Source: an uncultured Spirochaetales bacterium (GTDB lineage Bacteria > Spirochaetota > Spirochaetia > Sphaerochaetales > Sphaerochaetaceae). From it: a stretch of DNA of 64,000 bases. The notes under the pieces are model-generated. The model did no database searches and was not told the origin of the DNA. It saw nothing but the letters and a program-made list of their open reading frames with translations. Below, piece after piece: positions 43,846 through 52,707 of this stretch (positions within the stretch are counted from its first letter, which is position 1; each line of letters starts with the position of its first letter). Position numbers and translations under genes: made by a program. The stretch lies in NCBI GenBank assembly GCA_944392695.1, contig CALXXN010000002.1, positions 182,593 through 246,592 of the forward strand. Direction: 5' to 3'.

Positions 43846-45554
43846 TGAACATAAGACTCCTGTTCTCAAGCAAGATCCGCAACAGGATAATATCCAGTTT
43901 CGTCATAACGATGCTCATTGTCATCGTGATCTTCAATGCCTTCCTCCTGGGAACTGTAAGACGTATCACAACAGACTACATTGTTGATTCGAATGAGAGG
44001 ATGATCAACTATACAGCACGGGAACTTGAAGCAGGATTTGAGAACATCAGCGCCATCATCAATTCCATCATTGTAAACCAGGACATACAGGAAATACTCC
44101 AGAAAACATCAGGAGATTACCCGCTGAAAGAACAGCTCGAAGATTACTCATATCTTGATGATACCCTGTTCAACCTGGAGAGCCTTTCTGACTTTGGCGC
44201 ATCGTTTTATCTTGCAGTCAATCCAGGATTCTATTATTCAAGGGAAGCCTTCCACATCTTCCCCCTTGGTGAGGTCATCATGGGCATTGACAGTGCCAAG
44301 GTCATTGATGAAAAGGGAGCAACATCCTGGACACTGGCAGAAGACCTCAATTCCGGGGAAAGGTCGCTTGTTGGTGCCAGGGCTATCATAAACATCAATG
44401 ATTTCACACAGTTCACCAGTGTGATCTATTACTCAATACCACTCGAGGACATCGCCAGGATCCTGGCCCTTGCGTCCTACGATGGGAACAATGTCTACCT
44501 AGTGATGGGAGATGAAAGTGTGTCCTCAACAAATTCCCTATCCCCTACATCAGATGTCGACCATATCATTGAGCATACCTCGCAAAACCTGGTCATATCG
44601 CAGGATATACTTGAGGGTGCATTCACCTTGGTATCGGTACTTGATGCTGCGGAAATCAGTGCGGCTGTCTTTGATTACAGGGTGATCACAGTTGTCATTG
44701 GTCTTCTGATCTTCGCGGTCTCAATTGCACTTTCCTTTGCTGTTACGAAGAGCATAATAAGAAGAGTCGGAGAAATAGAGGACAACATCTCATTATCATA
44801 TGATAACAACTTCACACCAATTACTGTTTCAAAGGATGATGAACTATCGTTCATAGAGAAGTATTACAACGACCTTGCCTGTAGGATCAGGAACCTCATC
44901 CAGAAGACATTTGAACAAGGAAAGGACCTCCAGCGTAGTCGTTACAATGCTTTAAGAGCCCAGATCAACCCACACTTCTTATATAACACGTTGAACACCA
45001 TCAACCTCTTGGCGATGAAGTATGAAGCAGATGAAATATCAGCGATGATTTCCGACCTTGCCGACTTCTACAAGCTAAGCCTCAACAATGGTCGGGAAAC
45101 AGCCAGCATCAAGGATGAGATACAACTATGCAGGACCTACCTGCGCCTGCAGCAACGCCGCTTCTCCTTCCCCTTGGAACTGCTTGTCCGCTATGAGGAC
45201 CAATCAGATGAAAACACCCAGATAGTCAACCTGATCCTCCAACCGCTGGTAGAGAACGCCATATTGCATGGAATCATAGGGAAACAGAGAAACCATGGAG
45301 TGGTTTCAATCAGCATCAGGAAAGACAATGGCCATCTTGTAATCCAAGTCGAAGATAACGGTATTGGTTGCTCATGCGAGAAGCTGGAATCATTGCTTAC
45401 GACAGCCCCTGCTTCCCCAGAAGGAGGATATGGCTTGAGGAACATAAACATGCGCTTGAAACTTTATTATGGGGCTGGAAGTGGACTTGTATTCTCACGT
45501 TCAGATGAATTCGGAGGGCTCTCCGTCCAAGTCAGGATTGCAAATCATGACTGA
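43842..45554 (+). CDS. YesM-type sensor histidine kinase
   Basis: Membrane histidine kinase of 570 residues. Two transmembrane helices (about 18-38 and 280-300) flank an extracytoplasmic sensor domain, followed by HAMP, the His_kinase motif AQINPHFLYNTLN with phospho-accepting H378, and a C-terminal ATPase domain (LVENAILHG, VEDNGIG, YGLRNINMR). It works with the YesN-type regulator and probably senses the binding protein or the substrate. Last gene of the operon. Confidence 0.92.
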   Translation: MMNIRLLFSSKIRNRIISSFVITMLIVIVIFNAFLLGTVRRITTDYIVDSNERMINYTARELEAGFENISAIINSIIVNQDIQEILQKTSGDYPLKEQLEDYSYLDDTLFNLESLSDFGASFYLAVNPGFYYSREAFHIFPLGEVIMGIDSAKVIDEKGATSWTLAEDLNSGERSLVGARAIININDFTQFTSVIYYSIPLEDIARILALASYDGNNVYLVMGDESVSSTNSLSPTSDVDHIIEHTSQNLVISQDILEGAFTLVSVLDAAEISAAVFDYRVITVVIGLLIFAVSIALSFAVTKSIIRRVGEIEDNISLSYDNNFTPITVSKDDELSFIEKYYNDLACRIRNLIQKTFEQGKDLQRSRYNALRAQINPHFLYNTLNTINLLAMKYEADEISAMISDLADFYKLSLNNGRETASIKDEIQLCRTYLRLQQRRFSFPLELLVRYEDQSDENTQIVNLILQPLVENAILHGIIGKQRNHGVVSISIRKDNGHLVIQVEDNGIGCSCEKLESLLTTAPASPEGGYGLRNINMRLKLYYGAGSGLVFSRSDEFGGLSVQVRIANHD

Positions 45555-45602
45555 GTCTTCAACTCACACAACCAACTCTTGCCCCATGCAATCCAACGAT
45601 TG

Positions 45603-46478
45603 TCATTTCCTCAGAAGTGAAAACAAATCAGCCATGTTCGTACCAATACTTCCAGAACCTATCAAACTGCTGACGTCTGTCTCGAAGTTTTTGGATTGAG
45701 ATATGGCATGCTCCACATTGGATAGATACTTTTCCTCAAACACCCTCTTCGATATGTTCTTTGAATGACCAGCCATTTCCCGTACTGCCTTACTGACATA
45801 CGAGTGCTTGTTTGATGTCACTTGGTTGTTCAGGATATCATCAATCTTTCCAGCAAACTCAGACTTGACATCACACAAATGCAACAACAACCAGAACTCA
45901 AAGCAAGGCGAGGAGATGTAGAAGTGATATCCCTTGTCATTGCATTTGTTGGATATTTCGGTAAGTTGCTTGACACTATGGCTGTTTGGATCACTATCCA
46001 CCACTATGCAGAATTCATCCTGTTCACTATCGTATCGGGAAATGAATTTCAAATAAGCGATATCGAGGTTCTTCCCACGCATCTTCCTTAGGAAATCCTC
46101 AGCTTTTGAGCGATGGATGTGTTCTGGACAGCCAAGATATTCCCTTACGAATTCCACATCATATCCAGGTGGAAGGAGCCCCTCGAATTTGGATATATCC
46201 GCGCCATTATCATGCAAGTCCACCAGCTCTTCCAGCAAAGCCAGCACAGATCCAGGGTCGCTCTTCGTATCAGAGTTCGCCCTCCGTATCACCTCGACAT
46301 GGACCATCGCCTTGATTCCAAGCCGGGTCCTGAATTCCTCCTCCACATGCTTGAAATAATCGACCTCTGTAGCATTACCTTCAACAGAAAGGAACACTAT
46401 GCGCAGGGGCGCCTCCTTGGAATCATCATCAAGCCGTTTGAACAAATCTGATGACCGAAGCCTATACGGATTGCTCAT
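45603..46478 (-). CDS. rloB: RloB family protein (AbiLii-like)
   Basis: RloB-domain protein of 291 residues. The N-terminal ..IVFLSVEGNATEVDYFKHVE matches the conserved Toprim-like start, and FCIVVDSDPNSHS followed by YHFYISSPCFEFWLLLH matches the rest. Partnered with an AAA ATPase it forms an RloA/RloB pair, the architecture of the lactococcal abortive-infection system AbiL. I chose ATG 46478 because GGAGG lies six bases upstream; it overlaps the rloA stop by 17 bases. Role in phage defence is by family. Confidence 0.85.
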   Translation of the reverse strand: MSNPYRLRSSDLFKRLDDDSKEAPLRIVFLSVEGNATEVDYFKHVEEEFRTRLGIKAMVHVEVIRRANSDTKSDPGSVLALLEELVDLHDNGADISKFEGLLPPGYDVEFVREYLGCPEHIHRSKAEDFLRKMRGKNLDIAYLKFISRYDSEQDEFCIVVDSDPNSHSVKQLTEISNKCNDKGYHFYISSPCFEFWLLLHLCDVKSEFAGKIDDILNNQVTSNKHSYVSKAVREMAGHSKNISKRVFEEKYLSNVEHAISQSKNFETDVSSLIGSGSIGTNMADLFSLLRK

Positions 46479-47793
46479 CGACATCCTCCAACTGGCCGAA
46501 GCAAGGGATGGAACCAAAGCGTCCCAGGAGATAATCCTTGATTATCTTCTTATCAAACCTTATCTGGAACTTGTTCAGGGAATACATCTTGGAAGCACCA
46601 GTATCGTTTTCCTTATAGACGAACCAGATCTCATCCTGACGGACAATATCCAAATCCATGATATTGACATCATGAAGCGTGGCAATAAGCTGGATATCAA
46701 GGTTTCTCGTGTTCCGATAAAACAACTCCAGATACTTTGTTATCAGCTTGGTATGGAAGCTCCTGTCAATCTCATCAATCAAAATAACCCCTGACCCTGA
46801 AATATTTGTTACAAAGGGAAGGAGGTCAAATAAACGCCTTGTTCCGTCTGATTCATCATGGTAGGAAAACAATTCTCCTGGGTTTCCATGATCCATCAAT
46901 TGCTTTAACGCAACAAGTTCATTATCCCGCATTGTAAACGAATACAGGTCCTTACCAAGGATAAAACTAGCCTTCCCGCCTCCCCTTTTTATGTAATTCT
47001 TAACATCAGCTAGAAAATCTTCTCTCACCTGCTCTGGAAAGTAAGTCAGGACGTTATCCAGAGGTTGCTCTTCAATTGAAAATGATTTTATCCCAGTATT
47101 CAGTGATTGCAGCAAGGAGTGAAAATACTTATCGCTAGCAAGATTCCTATATGCATCAGGTCCAAGATGCGTATTGGGGAAAATGACAACCAATTCCCTG
47201 AACCATTCCCAGACATTTCTGAGATCAATGAATTCAGAATTGTTGACAGCTTCCTTTTCAGCCATCTCCTTCAAAAAGGATTTTGCCTTGTTCAAATCCT
47301 CACCATAGATCCGGAACCGGTATTTGTTATCCTCATTGAGTTTTAAATCGGTGTTTAAGGAAGTCTTCCCATCCTTGTATTCCCGCTCGAATACGCAAGT
47401 TTCTGAATTCCCCTGTATCTTATACAACCACTCAGCAATGATGTGCTCATCCGAATACGAGAAAGCAAATCCATATGAGTAGAAATGACCATTTGAAAAA
47501 ACATCAAACTGGAATGAGCCTGGCTTATCAGCCCATGCGGAATCAAGTCGGAAATACTTCCTTTCAACGCCGGAAACACCTCTGAAGATCATTGTACGTG
47601 CAGAACTGATGGCTTTTATGAAATTAGATTTCCCTGAAGCATTGGCACCAAATAAGAAACTTCCCTTCAAGATACGCTTACCAGAGATATCAGCAACATG
47701 ATCTGGATGCCTGGTATGTTTCGCTGCAACCATTGAAAAAACTTGTTTTTCCTTAAACGACAAGAAATTCTCAACAGCAAATCTGATGAGCAT
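46462..47793 (-). CDS. rloA: AAA family ATPase RloA (AbiLi-like)
   Basis: ATPase of 443 residues of the AAA_15/AAA_21 type. Walker A GANASGKSN (49-57), signature region SDGTRRLFDLLP (315-326), Walker B VILIDEID (336-343), and a D-loop/H-loop tail (IATLHD). ATG 47793 has GGAGG upstream; the seven extra N-terminal residues of a longer frame are unlikely. With RloB downstream it forms an AbiL-like two-gene module expected to sense phage infection and cause abortive infection. It looks intact. Confidence 0.87.
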   Translation of the reverse strand: MLIRFAVENFLSFKEKQVFSMVAAKHTRHPDHVADISGKRILKGSFLFGANASGKSNFIKAISSARTMIFRGVSGVERKYFRLDSAWADKPGSFQFDVFSNGHFYSYGFAFSYSDEHIIAEWLYKIQGNSETCVFEREYKDGKTSLNTDLKLNEDNKYRFRIYGEDLNKAKSFLKEMAEKEAVNNSEFIDLRNVWEWFRELVVIFPNTHLGPDAYRNLASDKYFHSLLQSLNTGIKSFSIEEQPLDNVLTYFPEQVREDFLADVKNYIKRGGGKASFILGKDLYSFTMRDNELVALKQLMDHGNPGELFSYHDESDGTRRLFDLLPFVTNISGSGVILIDEIDRSFHTKLITKYLELFYRNTRNLDIQLIATLHDVNIMDLDIVRQDEIWFVYKENDTGASKMYSLNKFQIRFDKKIIKDYLLGRFGSIPCFGQLEDVDEQSV

Positions 47794-47902
47794 GACTTCT
47801 TTCCTCCATAACAATGATATGTGATTTTTTCACAAATTGGCAACATGCAACAAAACCATTACAAAAACACCCCTGCAAGCTTGGTGTATTGCAAAATGAA
47901 AA

Positions 47903-47933
47903 CAGCCAGGTGACCACCAAGGCCATCTGGCTG
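47903..47933 (+). repeat. Hairpin upstream of HTH-like gene, copy 2
   Basis: CAGCCAGGTG (47903-47912) pairs with CATCTGGCTG (47924-47933) with one G-T wobble. It corresponds to the perfect hairpin at 25220-25249, at a similar distance from the homologous start codon, but without the T-run. This suggests a leader RNA element rather than only a terminator. Confidence 0.6.
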
Positions 47934-47961
47934 CTATCAACACAAGAGGATACAATGATAC

Positions 47962-48522
47962 GTGTTCGACGATGACAAAGAATCGATAGAGGAAGACTTC
48001 CTCAACTATATCAAGAAACTAAGAGCCGCCACAGATGAAATCATCGGTGGTAGTTCGATGTACAGGGCATTCTCTGTGAAGAGTGGCTTCGATGCAAACT
48101 ACATGCACCGTGCCATGTCACCTGAAAGGAAATGGAATCCTAAGTTATCAACACTGGAGTTGATAGCCCAAGAAGCTGGATCATCCCTGCCCGCTCTTTT
48201 GGCGAGGATTGAAGGACAAGACATCACCCCGCAAGAAGAGCAAAGCTTCATAAGCAACCCCATTACAAAAGCAGACTTCCTCAAGTACATCTACTACATC
48301 ACCCCACCCAAGCTCACAGTGGCATTGGTCCTCGCAAAAGACATGAGGCTCAACGCACCAGAGACACCCCTGTACGCCAACCGCCACAAAGAGCAAGGCA
48401 CCCTCACCTTCAAGACACTACACACAAGCGCCTTCATGATTGGGATGACACCCTACTCTTTCTGCAAAGGGGCTCATCAAATGGAACTTGATAGTACTGA
48501 CAACCAAACATCCTCCCCATAG
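47962..48522 (+). CDS. HTH-like protein, duplicated in window (copy 2)
   Basis: Protein of 186 residues, GTG start after AAGAGGA. Nearly identical to the protein at 25288 through its whole core, with an identical block of about 86 bases near the end, then a different C-terminal tail. Contains the same two HTH-like units. It lies between the RloAB pair and the two-RT system, whereas copy 1 lies near the DprA/PRTase pair, so the family may be linked to defence modules. Confidence 0.7.
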   Translation: MFDDDKESIEEDFLNYIKKLRAATDEIIGGSSMYRAFSVKSGFDANYMHRAMSPERKWNPKLSTLELIAQEAGSSLPALLARIEGQDITPQEEQSFISNPITKADFLKYIYYITPPKLTVALVLAKDMRLNAPETPLYANRHKEQGTLTFKTLHTSAFMIGMTPYSFCKGAHQMELDSTDNQTSSP

Positions 48523-48540
48523 AGGGTGATGAAAAATTAA

Positions 48541-48720
48541 GAAAGCAGATGTCATCAAGCTGATCGAATACCATGCAGAGGGTAACGAAGAAGCGTCCAA
48601 GAACACTGTCCATGATACCACAGAGATAATCTCATGGCTGAAGGAGATGAATACGCAGACATGTATATCACAGCCCAGATATGTTCCATCTGGCATGGAC
48701 TGGGCAGTAATCTGGCATTC
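48541..48720 (+). pseudogene. Possible truncated gene remnant
   Basis: A frame reading KKADVIKLIEYHAEGNEEAS has the look of the N-terminus of certain AAA ATPases found beside S8 peptidases, but the match breaks after about 40 codons and the initiation codon is separated by a stop. The rest of 48523-48911 shows no gene. Low confidence. Confidence 0.25.
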
Positions 48721-48911
48721 CCTATTGATACTCTTGCCTGTTTTTCTTCACCCAGAATTTGATTATACATCAACAAAAACGATTATACGATGTTTAGTGC
48801 TTTACACACAAACAGAGAAAGTCAGGAATGCGGAATACATGCTATCGCTTAGGTTCTGCCTTGAAGATGAGCTATATCAGCCCGAACCACATGACCAATA
48901 AGCAAATCTAG

Positions 48912-49024
48912 AAGTCAGGGCAGAATCAGCATATCCAGATTTTAGCTGATTCGACCAGGCATAGAGATAGCCCAGTTTCCTACTGTGTGTGTGAAAATGA
49001 TCTGGAACATGGCTGCCCTGACTT
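48912..49024 (-). ncRNA. Candidate DRT3 ncRNA with CA-repeat template loop
   Basis: A perfect 12-bp inverted repeat (48912-48923 with 49013-49024, sequence AAGTCAGGGCAG) begins 3 bases after the stop of the second RT gene and encloses 89 bases. Inside, on the minus strand, a hairpin with stems CCAG/CTGG and TTTC/GAAA presents CACACACACA (48984-48993) in its loop; a second 7-bp hairpin (48924-48930 with 48945-48951) lies toward the 3' end. This is the shape expected of an RT-associated template RNA. DRT3 systems carry an ncRNA; I recall reports of an ACACAC template copied into poly(GT). Exact RNA ends are unknown. Confidence 0.72.
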
Positions 49025-49026
49025 TT

Positions 49027-51048
49027 CTAATATACAAATAGTCCTCGTTTGAGTTCAAGTTCTTCCAGAATCCCGGTACCTGACCAATTTGTAAACGAAA
49101 CAGGCTCTTTTCTCAAGAATGAAACCAAAGCAGCGATATTTGGTTCACTTTTTTTAACTTTTATAAATCCTTTAATTATTTCTTGCCGAGTAGCCTTATC
49201 TACAAAAGGACATGAGGCAATATCTATTGTAAGAAGAATCTGATCAGTACGATGACATTCTCCTTCCGATAGACTACTAACAACTTTCTTTACATTATCT
49301 ATTGTGATTTTTCGCAAGTCATCATATCGCTTCAGATTACGAAAATAATGCATCAACACGACCAATGTGAAATAGTCTTCTTCGCCATGGTTTAAAACAT
49401 TTTTTAACAACCCTTCATCAAGATAAAATCCATCTTCAATGCATTCAGCCAAATTTACCATGTGAAGAACCTTGATTTGCTCTGATTCACCATGTAAGCG
49501 CCCTATTAATTGAGAAACCTCTCTAATCGCAGTCCGATAGAAACTGTGCTGAGGAATCCTTGCCTCCGCATGCATCTCCCTTGTCTTCTTAATAGACTGC
49601 GCCATCATAGCGGTAATACGGGAAGCAATGATGAAAGCATTTGTAGGAACATCAAAAGCAAGCATGTAGAAAACAAGGCGGAGAGTCTTCTCATATGTTT
49701 TTGCAAGAAAGGCAGGGTCAAGTTCCAAATCGCCTTTTCCCTCTACGCGTCTCTCCCATTTTGAAATCAAATGAATAAGCTTTTTTTCCACTAAATCCAA
49801 TGTATATGGAACAACATCTGAATAGTATACATCAGCCTTATTCACTATAAGCTTGAATTCCGTAACAACAGAATCAAAATCAAAGTTCCATCCAATTCTT
49901 TTATCTTCACTAATTCTAAATGATTTATCTACAAGCTCCCTAGATATCTCTTTTTTTGCAATTGACAAATTAGAAATTGTAGGAGTCTTCTCAATTCGTG
50001 TTTTTGCTTCATTCAACGCTAATTTATAATCATGTAAGCAAGAAACCAGCTCAGAGTGGATTATTTCATAACTCTTTTCATCATCATAAAAAACAAAGAA
50101 ATCATCCACATAACGAAGAATTTCATAATCCTGTTTGAAACGTAAGTCCTTCTTTCCTAGACGTTTCTCCAAATCCAAATCGATGCGCTGCATTATAATT
50201 TCACAGACAATACGCGAAAACTCTGGACCAATAACAATACCATTAGTTTCACCATAGTTCATGTCCTGCATCAACTTATCGAGGCCATCGGAGAATGAAA
50301 TCTTGTTACGACTACAATTCAAATTACTTTTTACATGCGATTTACCATATATCGCCCAAGAAATTGAATGTGTATATATGCTATCAAAGCAGTTAGTAAC
50401 ATCTAACCGAGCAAGATTCTTATACTTCTTTTCCAGCTTATGATGAAGAGACGATTCATAAAATCGATGTATATTCTGAAATTCTTTATACTTATAGTAT
50501 GACTTCAGGGTTTCAACTTCTAAACTGTCATGCTCCACTCGAGAAGATTTATCTTTATCAAGAAACCCTGGAAGGAAATGCGCCTTATCATTCATGTATT
50601 TCATTTTTGCAACAGCCACAGGATGTCTAATAGAGAAGGCACTCTTCCCACAACAGAAGACAAAAAGATTCTTGAAGCGTTCATTGAACAGCATCGCCTG
50701 AACCTGTGATGCAGGATGAACTACAGAAAGAATCCTGATTTTGTCATTTCTTACAGGGACCTTGAATTGATATGGCTTTGATACAAGGTTTTTTTCGACA
50801 ATCAAATCTTCCGAATCTTTTTGTTTGTTGGCACAAAATAGCAAGCAAAGCAAATACCTTAAACTCTTGGATTTTGATATGTCGTACTTGATTGTGATAG
50901 ACCCGTTGTCATGTAAACAAAACTCAACATTGTTCCGTTTAAGAAAAGCAACCAGCCCTCTATTTGAGAAGCATGCTGGAACTTCATATGGAAGCATATC
51001 AGATAACAGAAACCGCGTTTCATCCCCACTAATTCGCTTCCGCTTCAT
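49027..51048 (-). CDS. drt3b: Antiviral reverse transcriptase, Drt3b/UG8-like
   Basis: Reverse transcriptase of 673 residues. RT motifs: motif A LDVTNCFDSIYTH (about 215-227), motif B NGIVIGPEFSRIVCEI (269-284), catalytic YVDD (313-316), and a following LNEAKTRIEKTP segment. A C-terminal helical domain of about 300 residues has no maturase or integrase features, which separates it from group II introns. It starts with AGGAGG six bases upstream and overlaps the other RT gene by 20 bases. The size and pairing match type 3 defence-associated RTs (UG3+UG8). Family assignment is by architecture. Confidence 0.82.
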   Translation of the reverse strand: MKRKRISGDETRFLLSDMLPYEVPACFSNRGLVAFLKRNNVEFCLHDNGSITIKYDISKSKSLRYLLCLLFCANKQKDSEDLIVEKNLVSKPYQFKVPVRNDKIRILSVVHPASQVQAMLFNERFKNLFVFCCGKSAFSIRHPVAVAKMKYMNDKAHFLPGFLDKDKSSRVEHDSLEVETLKSYYKYKEFQNIHRFYESSLHHKLEKKYKNLARLDVTNCFDSIYTHSISWAIYGKSHVKSNLNCSRNKISFSDGLDKLMQDMNYGETNGIVIGPEFSRIVCEIIMQRIDLDLEKRLGKKDLRFKQDYEILRYVDDFFVFYDDEKSYEIIHSELVSCLHDYKLALNEAKTRIEKTPTISNLSIAKKEISRELVDKSFRISEDKRIGWNFDFDSVVTEFKLIVNKADVYYSDVVPYTLDLVEKKLIHLISKWERRVEGKGDLELDPAFLAKTYEKTLRLVFYMLAFDVPTNAFIIASRITAMMAQSIKKTREMHAEARIPQHSFYRTAIREVSQLIGRLHGESEQIKVLHMVNLAECIEDGFYLDEGLLKNVLNHGEEDYFTLVVLMHYFRNLKRYDDLRKITIDNVKKVVSSLSEGECHRTDQILLTIDIASCPFVDKATRQEIIKGFIKVKKSEPNIAALVSFLRKEPVSFTNWSGTGILEELELKRGLFVY

Positions 51049-52426
51049 TCAAATCCTCCTGTGCTCCGTTATCACGGTAATTGTCTATAGGTTTCCAACA
51101 TTTCAAAACCTCATCTAAGAACTTCGGGGACAATCTTACTGGATTACGCTTTCTACCTTGTACGAAGCTAAGACTTTTTAACGCCTCCTTTGCTATTTTA
51201 GGGAGATGACTCCTTTCTATTTGTTCTGTCAAATATTCATCCAAGTTGGAAAAAGCCTCATCATAACCATCGCTGATTGCACTATATGATCGCTTTAGCC
51301 CAAGCACCAAGCCAGATCCAGGTAACAGGGTCAGGTAATATGAATTAGTAAGACAACGCATCCGCCAATACAGAAGACGGATTCGCTTGGACAAAGCCTC
51401 TCCGGCCTCACGTTCTATGAAAAATCTGAGTATTGCATAGTCAATCTTTCTTTTAATCCGCTCTATCTTGCTCTCTGCAATTCCAACCACAAGGTCATTT
51501 TTGTTTTTTGAAAAAGAATAGCCCAGATAGTCAAATGAAGAGTTGGCAGCACACCAGTTTATAGCTTTTGGTTCATCGGGATGAAAAGCCAAATCACTAT
51601 TTCCAAGTGCATCATTGATTTGGCCAATTATAGAAGTCTGATTGACAAATGTGTTAGCTGGGAAAATCGCAATAACATCATCGACATATCTGGCATAATA
51701 TACAAGATTGTCAAGTTGCCGCATCTTGATGTCGAACCCTTTCATACGGTATTCAGCAAGATATGCACTTATACCAATCCCTCGAGGAATACCTTTATCA
51801 TGACCAAAGCTTTTCATACCATTTGTGAGACTCCTTATCAGGCCTGTAGACTGTTTATCCAATAAATGGTCTTTTTCTAGTCTCTGAACCAAGGCCTGCA
51901 AATCAATTGACTCATAAAACCTTTGTATATCAGCTTTAACCACAATTTTAGGATATGGGTCACTCAGAATTCCAATCAACTGAGATATGACAATATCACG
52001 ATTGCTTGCCCTGATATTATAAACTTGTCGCATCTGCTGCTGTAGAATCCTACATGCAAAATACTGCTCAAAACCATCAGCTAGTTGAAAAATATTTTCA
52101 TCATAAGCATTTCTGTGAAAAGAAAACTTCGAAGGAATTTTCAATTCAGAAAGAATCATATCAATGAAATAATCTTTGACAGCCTCTGCTCCTGAGATTG
52201 CCTTTCGTAAAGAAGAAACAGGACTCCTATCAACAAATGATACGATATCACCCCACACTTCTGAACCCTCAAAGGGATAACTTCTTTTTTTCAATGAATC
52301 TAATAGTTTACGGCATTTTTCATATTGCTCATCCACATTATTACAGTGCCGCTCTTTTTTCAGAGATATTAGGGAAGAAATCAAATCATCAGCTTGACGC
52401 ACTTCGGGATGGGCAGTTGACAACAT
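51029..52426 (-). CDS. drt3a: Antiviral reverse transcriptase, Drt3a/UG3-like
   Basis: Reverse transcriptase of 465 residues counted from ATG 52426. Motif A VKADIQRFYESID (163-175), motif B IPRGIGISAYLAEY (213-226), YVDD (247-250), and motif E FDYLGYSF (298-305). No integrase, protease or maturase domain. The codons upstream of this ATG also look coding (YDYDKRRNRPVDD), but that frame has no ATG/GTG/TTG; a one-base shift in a T5 run at 52492-52496 would join it to a GTG at 52511. So the annotated N-terminus is probably about 29 residues short. First gene of the two-RT operon. Confidence 0.83.
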   Translation of the reverse strand: MLSTAHPEVRQADDLISSLISLKKERHCNNVDEQYEKCRKLLDSLKKRSYPFEGSEVWGDIVSFVDRSPVSSLRKAISGAEAVKDYFIDMILSELKIPSKFSFHRNAYDENIFQLADGFEQYFACRILQQQMRQVYNIRASNRDIVISQLIGILSDPYPKIVVKADIQRFYESIDLQALVQRLEKDHLLDKQSTGLIRSLTNGMKSFGHDKGIPRGIGISAYLAEYRMKGFDIKMRQLDNLVYYARYVDDVIAIFPANTFVNQTSIIGQINDALGNSDLAFHPDEPKAINWCAANSSFDYLGYSFSKNKNDLVVGIAESKIERIKRKIDYAILRFFIEREAGEALSKRIRLLYWRMRCLTNSYYLTLLPGSGLVLGLKRSYSAISDGYDEAFSNLDEYLTEQIERSHLPKIAKEALKSLSFVQGRKRNPVRLSPKFLDEVLKCWKPIDNYRDNGAQEDLNEAEAN

Positions 52427-52545
52427 ATCATCAACTGGGCGGTTCCGTCTTTTGTCATAGTCATAAATCCGTCCATTCCATGCGTTACACCAAAAAGCTT
52501 TCAGGCTTCACTTTCACTATCCTACTCCGCCTTATCATGCAGTGA

Positions 52546-52707
52546 CAAATCACTAGGCACACAAACCAGAGTGCTAAGTACCAGGTGCATGTCGAAGCGA
52601 AACAGCAGCCCCAGACAGAGTGCCTCGCACGCCTCCTGGACATCCTGGCGACTTGTACTGAACCACTGAAGATTGAAGCCTCAGGCAGCACTGGTGAAGC
52701 GGCATGA
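52546..52707 (+). pseudogene. 3' fragment of a DUF2589 gene
   Basis: The frame reading NQSAKYQVHVEAKQ, then LARLLDILA, aligns with NQSAKYQIHVAARK and LSRILDLMA near the C-terminus of the next gene, so it is the tail of a tandem paralogue. Homology starts at about 52562; upstream lies the 5' side of the divergent RT gene. The fragment ends in a TGA overlapping the next ATG, the junction of an intact operon. The 5' two thirds are lost. Confidence 0.75.

Noticed and set aside
48984..48993. TG dinucleotide repeat as a simple microsatellite
   Set aside because: Its place in a stem-loop directly after drt3b makes a template role more likely, so it is reported with the ncRNA instead.
49027..52426. 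Group II intron, retron or diversity-generating retroelement
   Set aside because: No maturase or endonuclease domain, no intron ends, no msr/msd-like hairpin, no variable/template repeat pair, and two RTs in tandem.
52440..52700. Open frame on the minus strand reading into VKVKPESFLV
   Set aside because: Most of it is antisense to the DUF2589 fragment; only its last codons matter, as the probable true start of drt3a.
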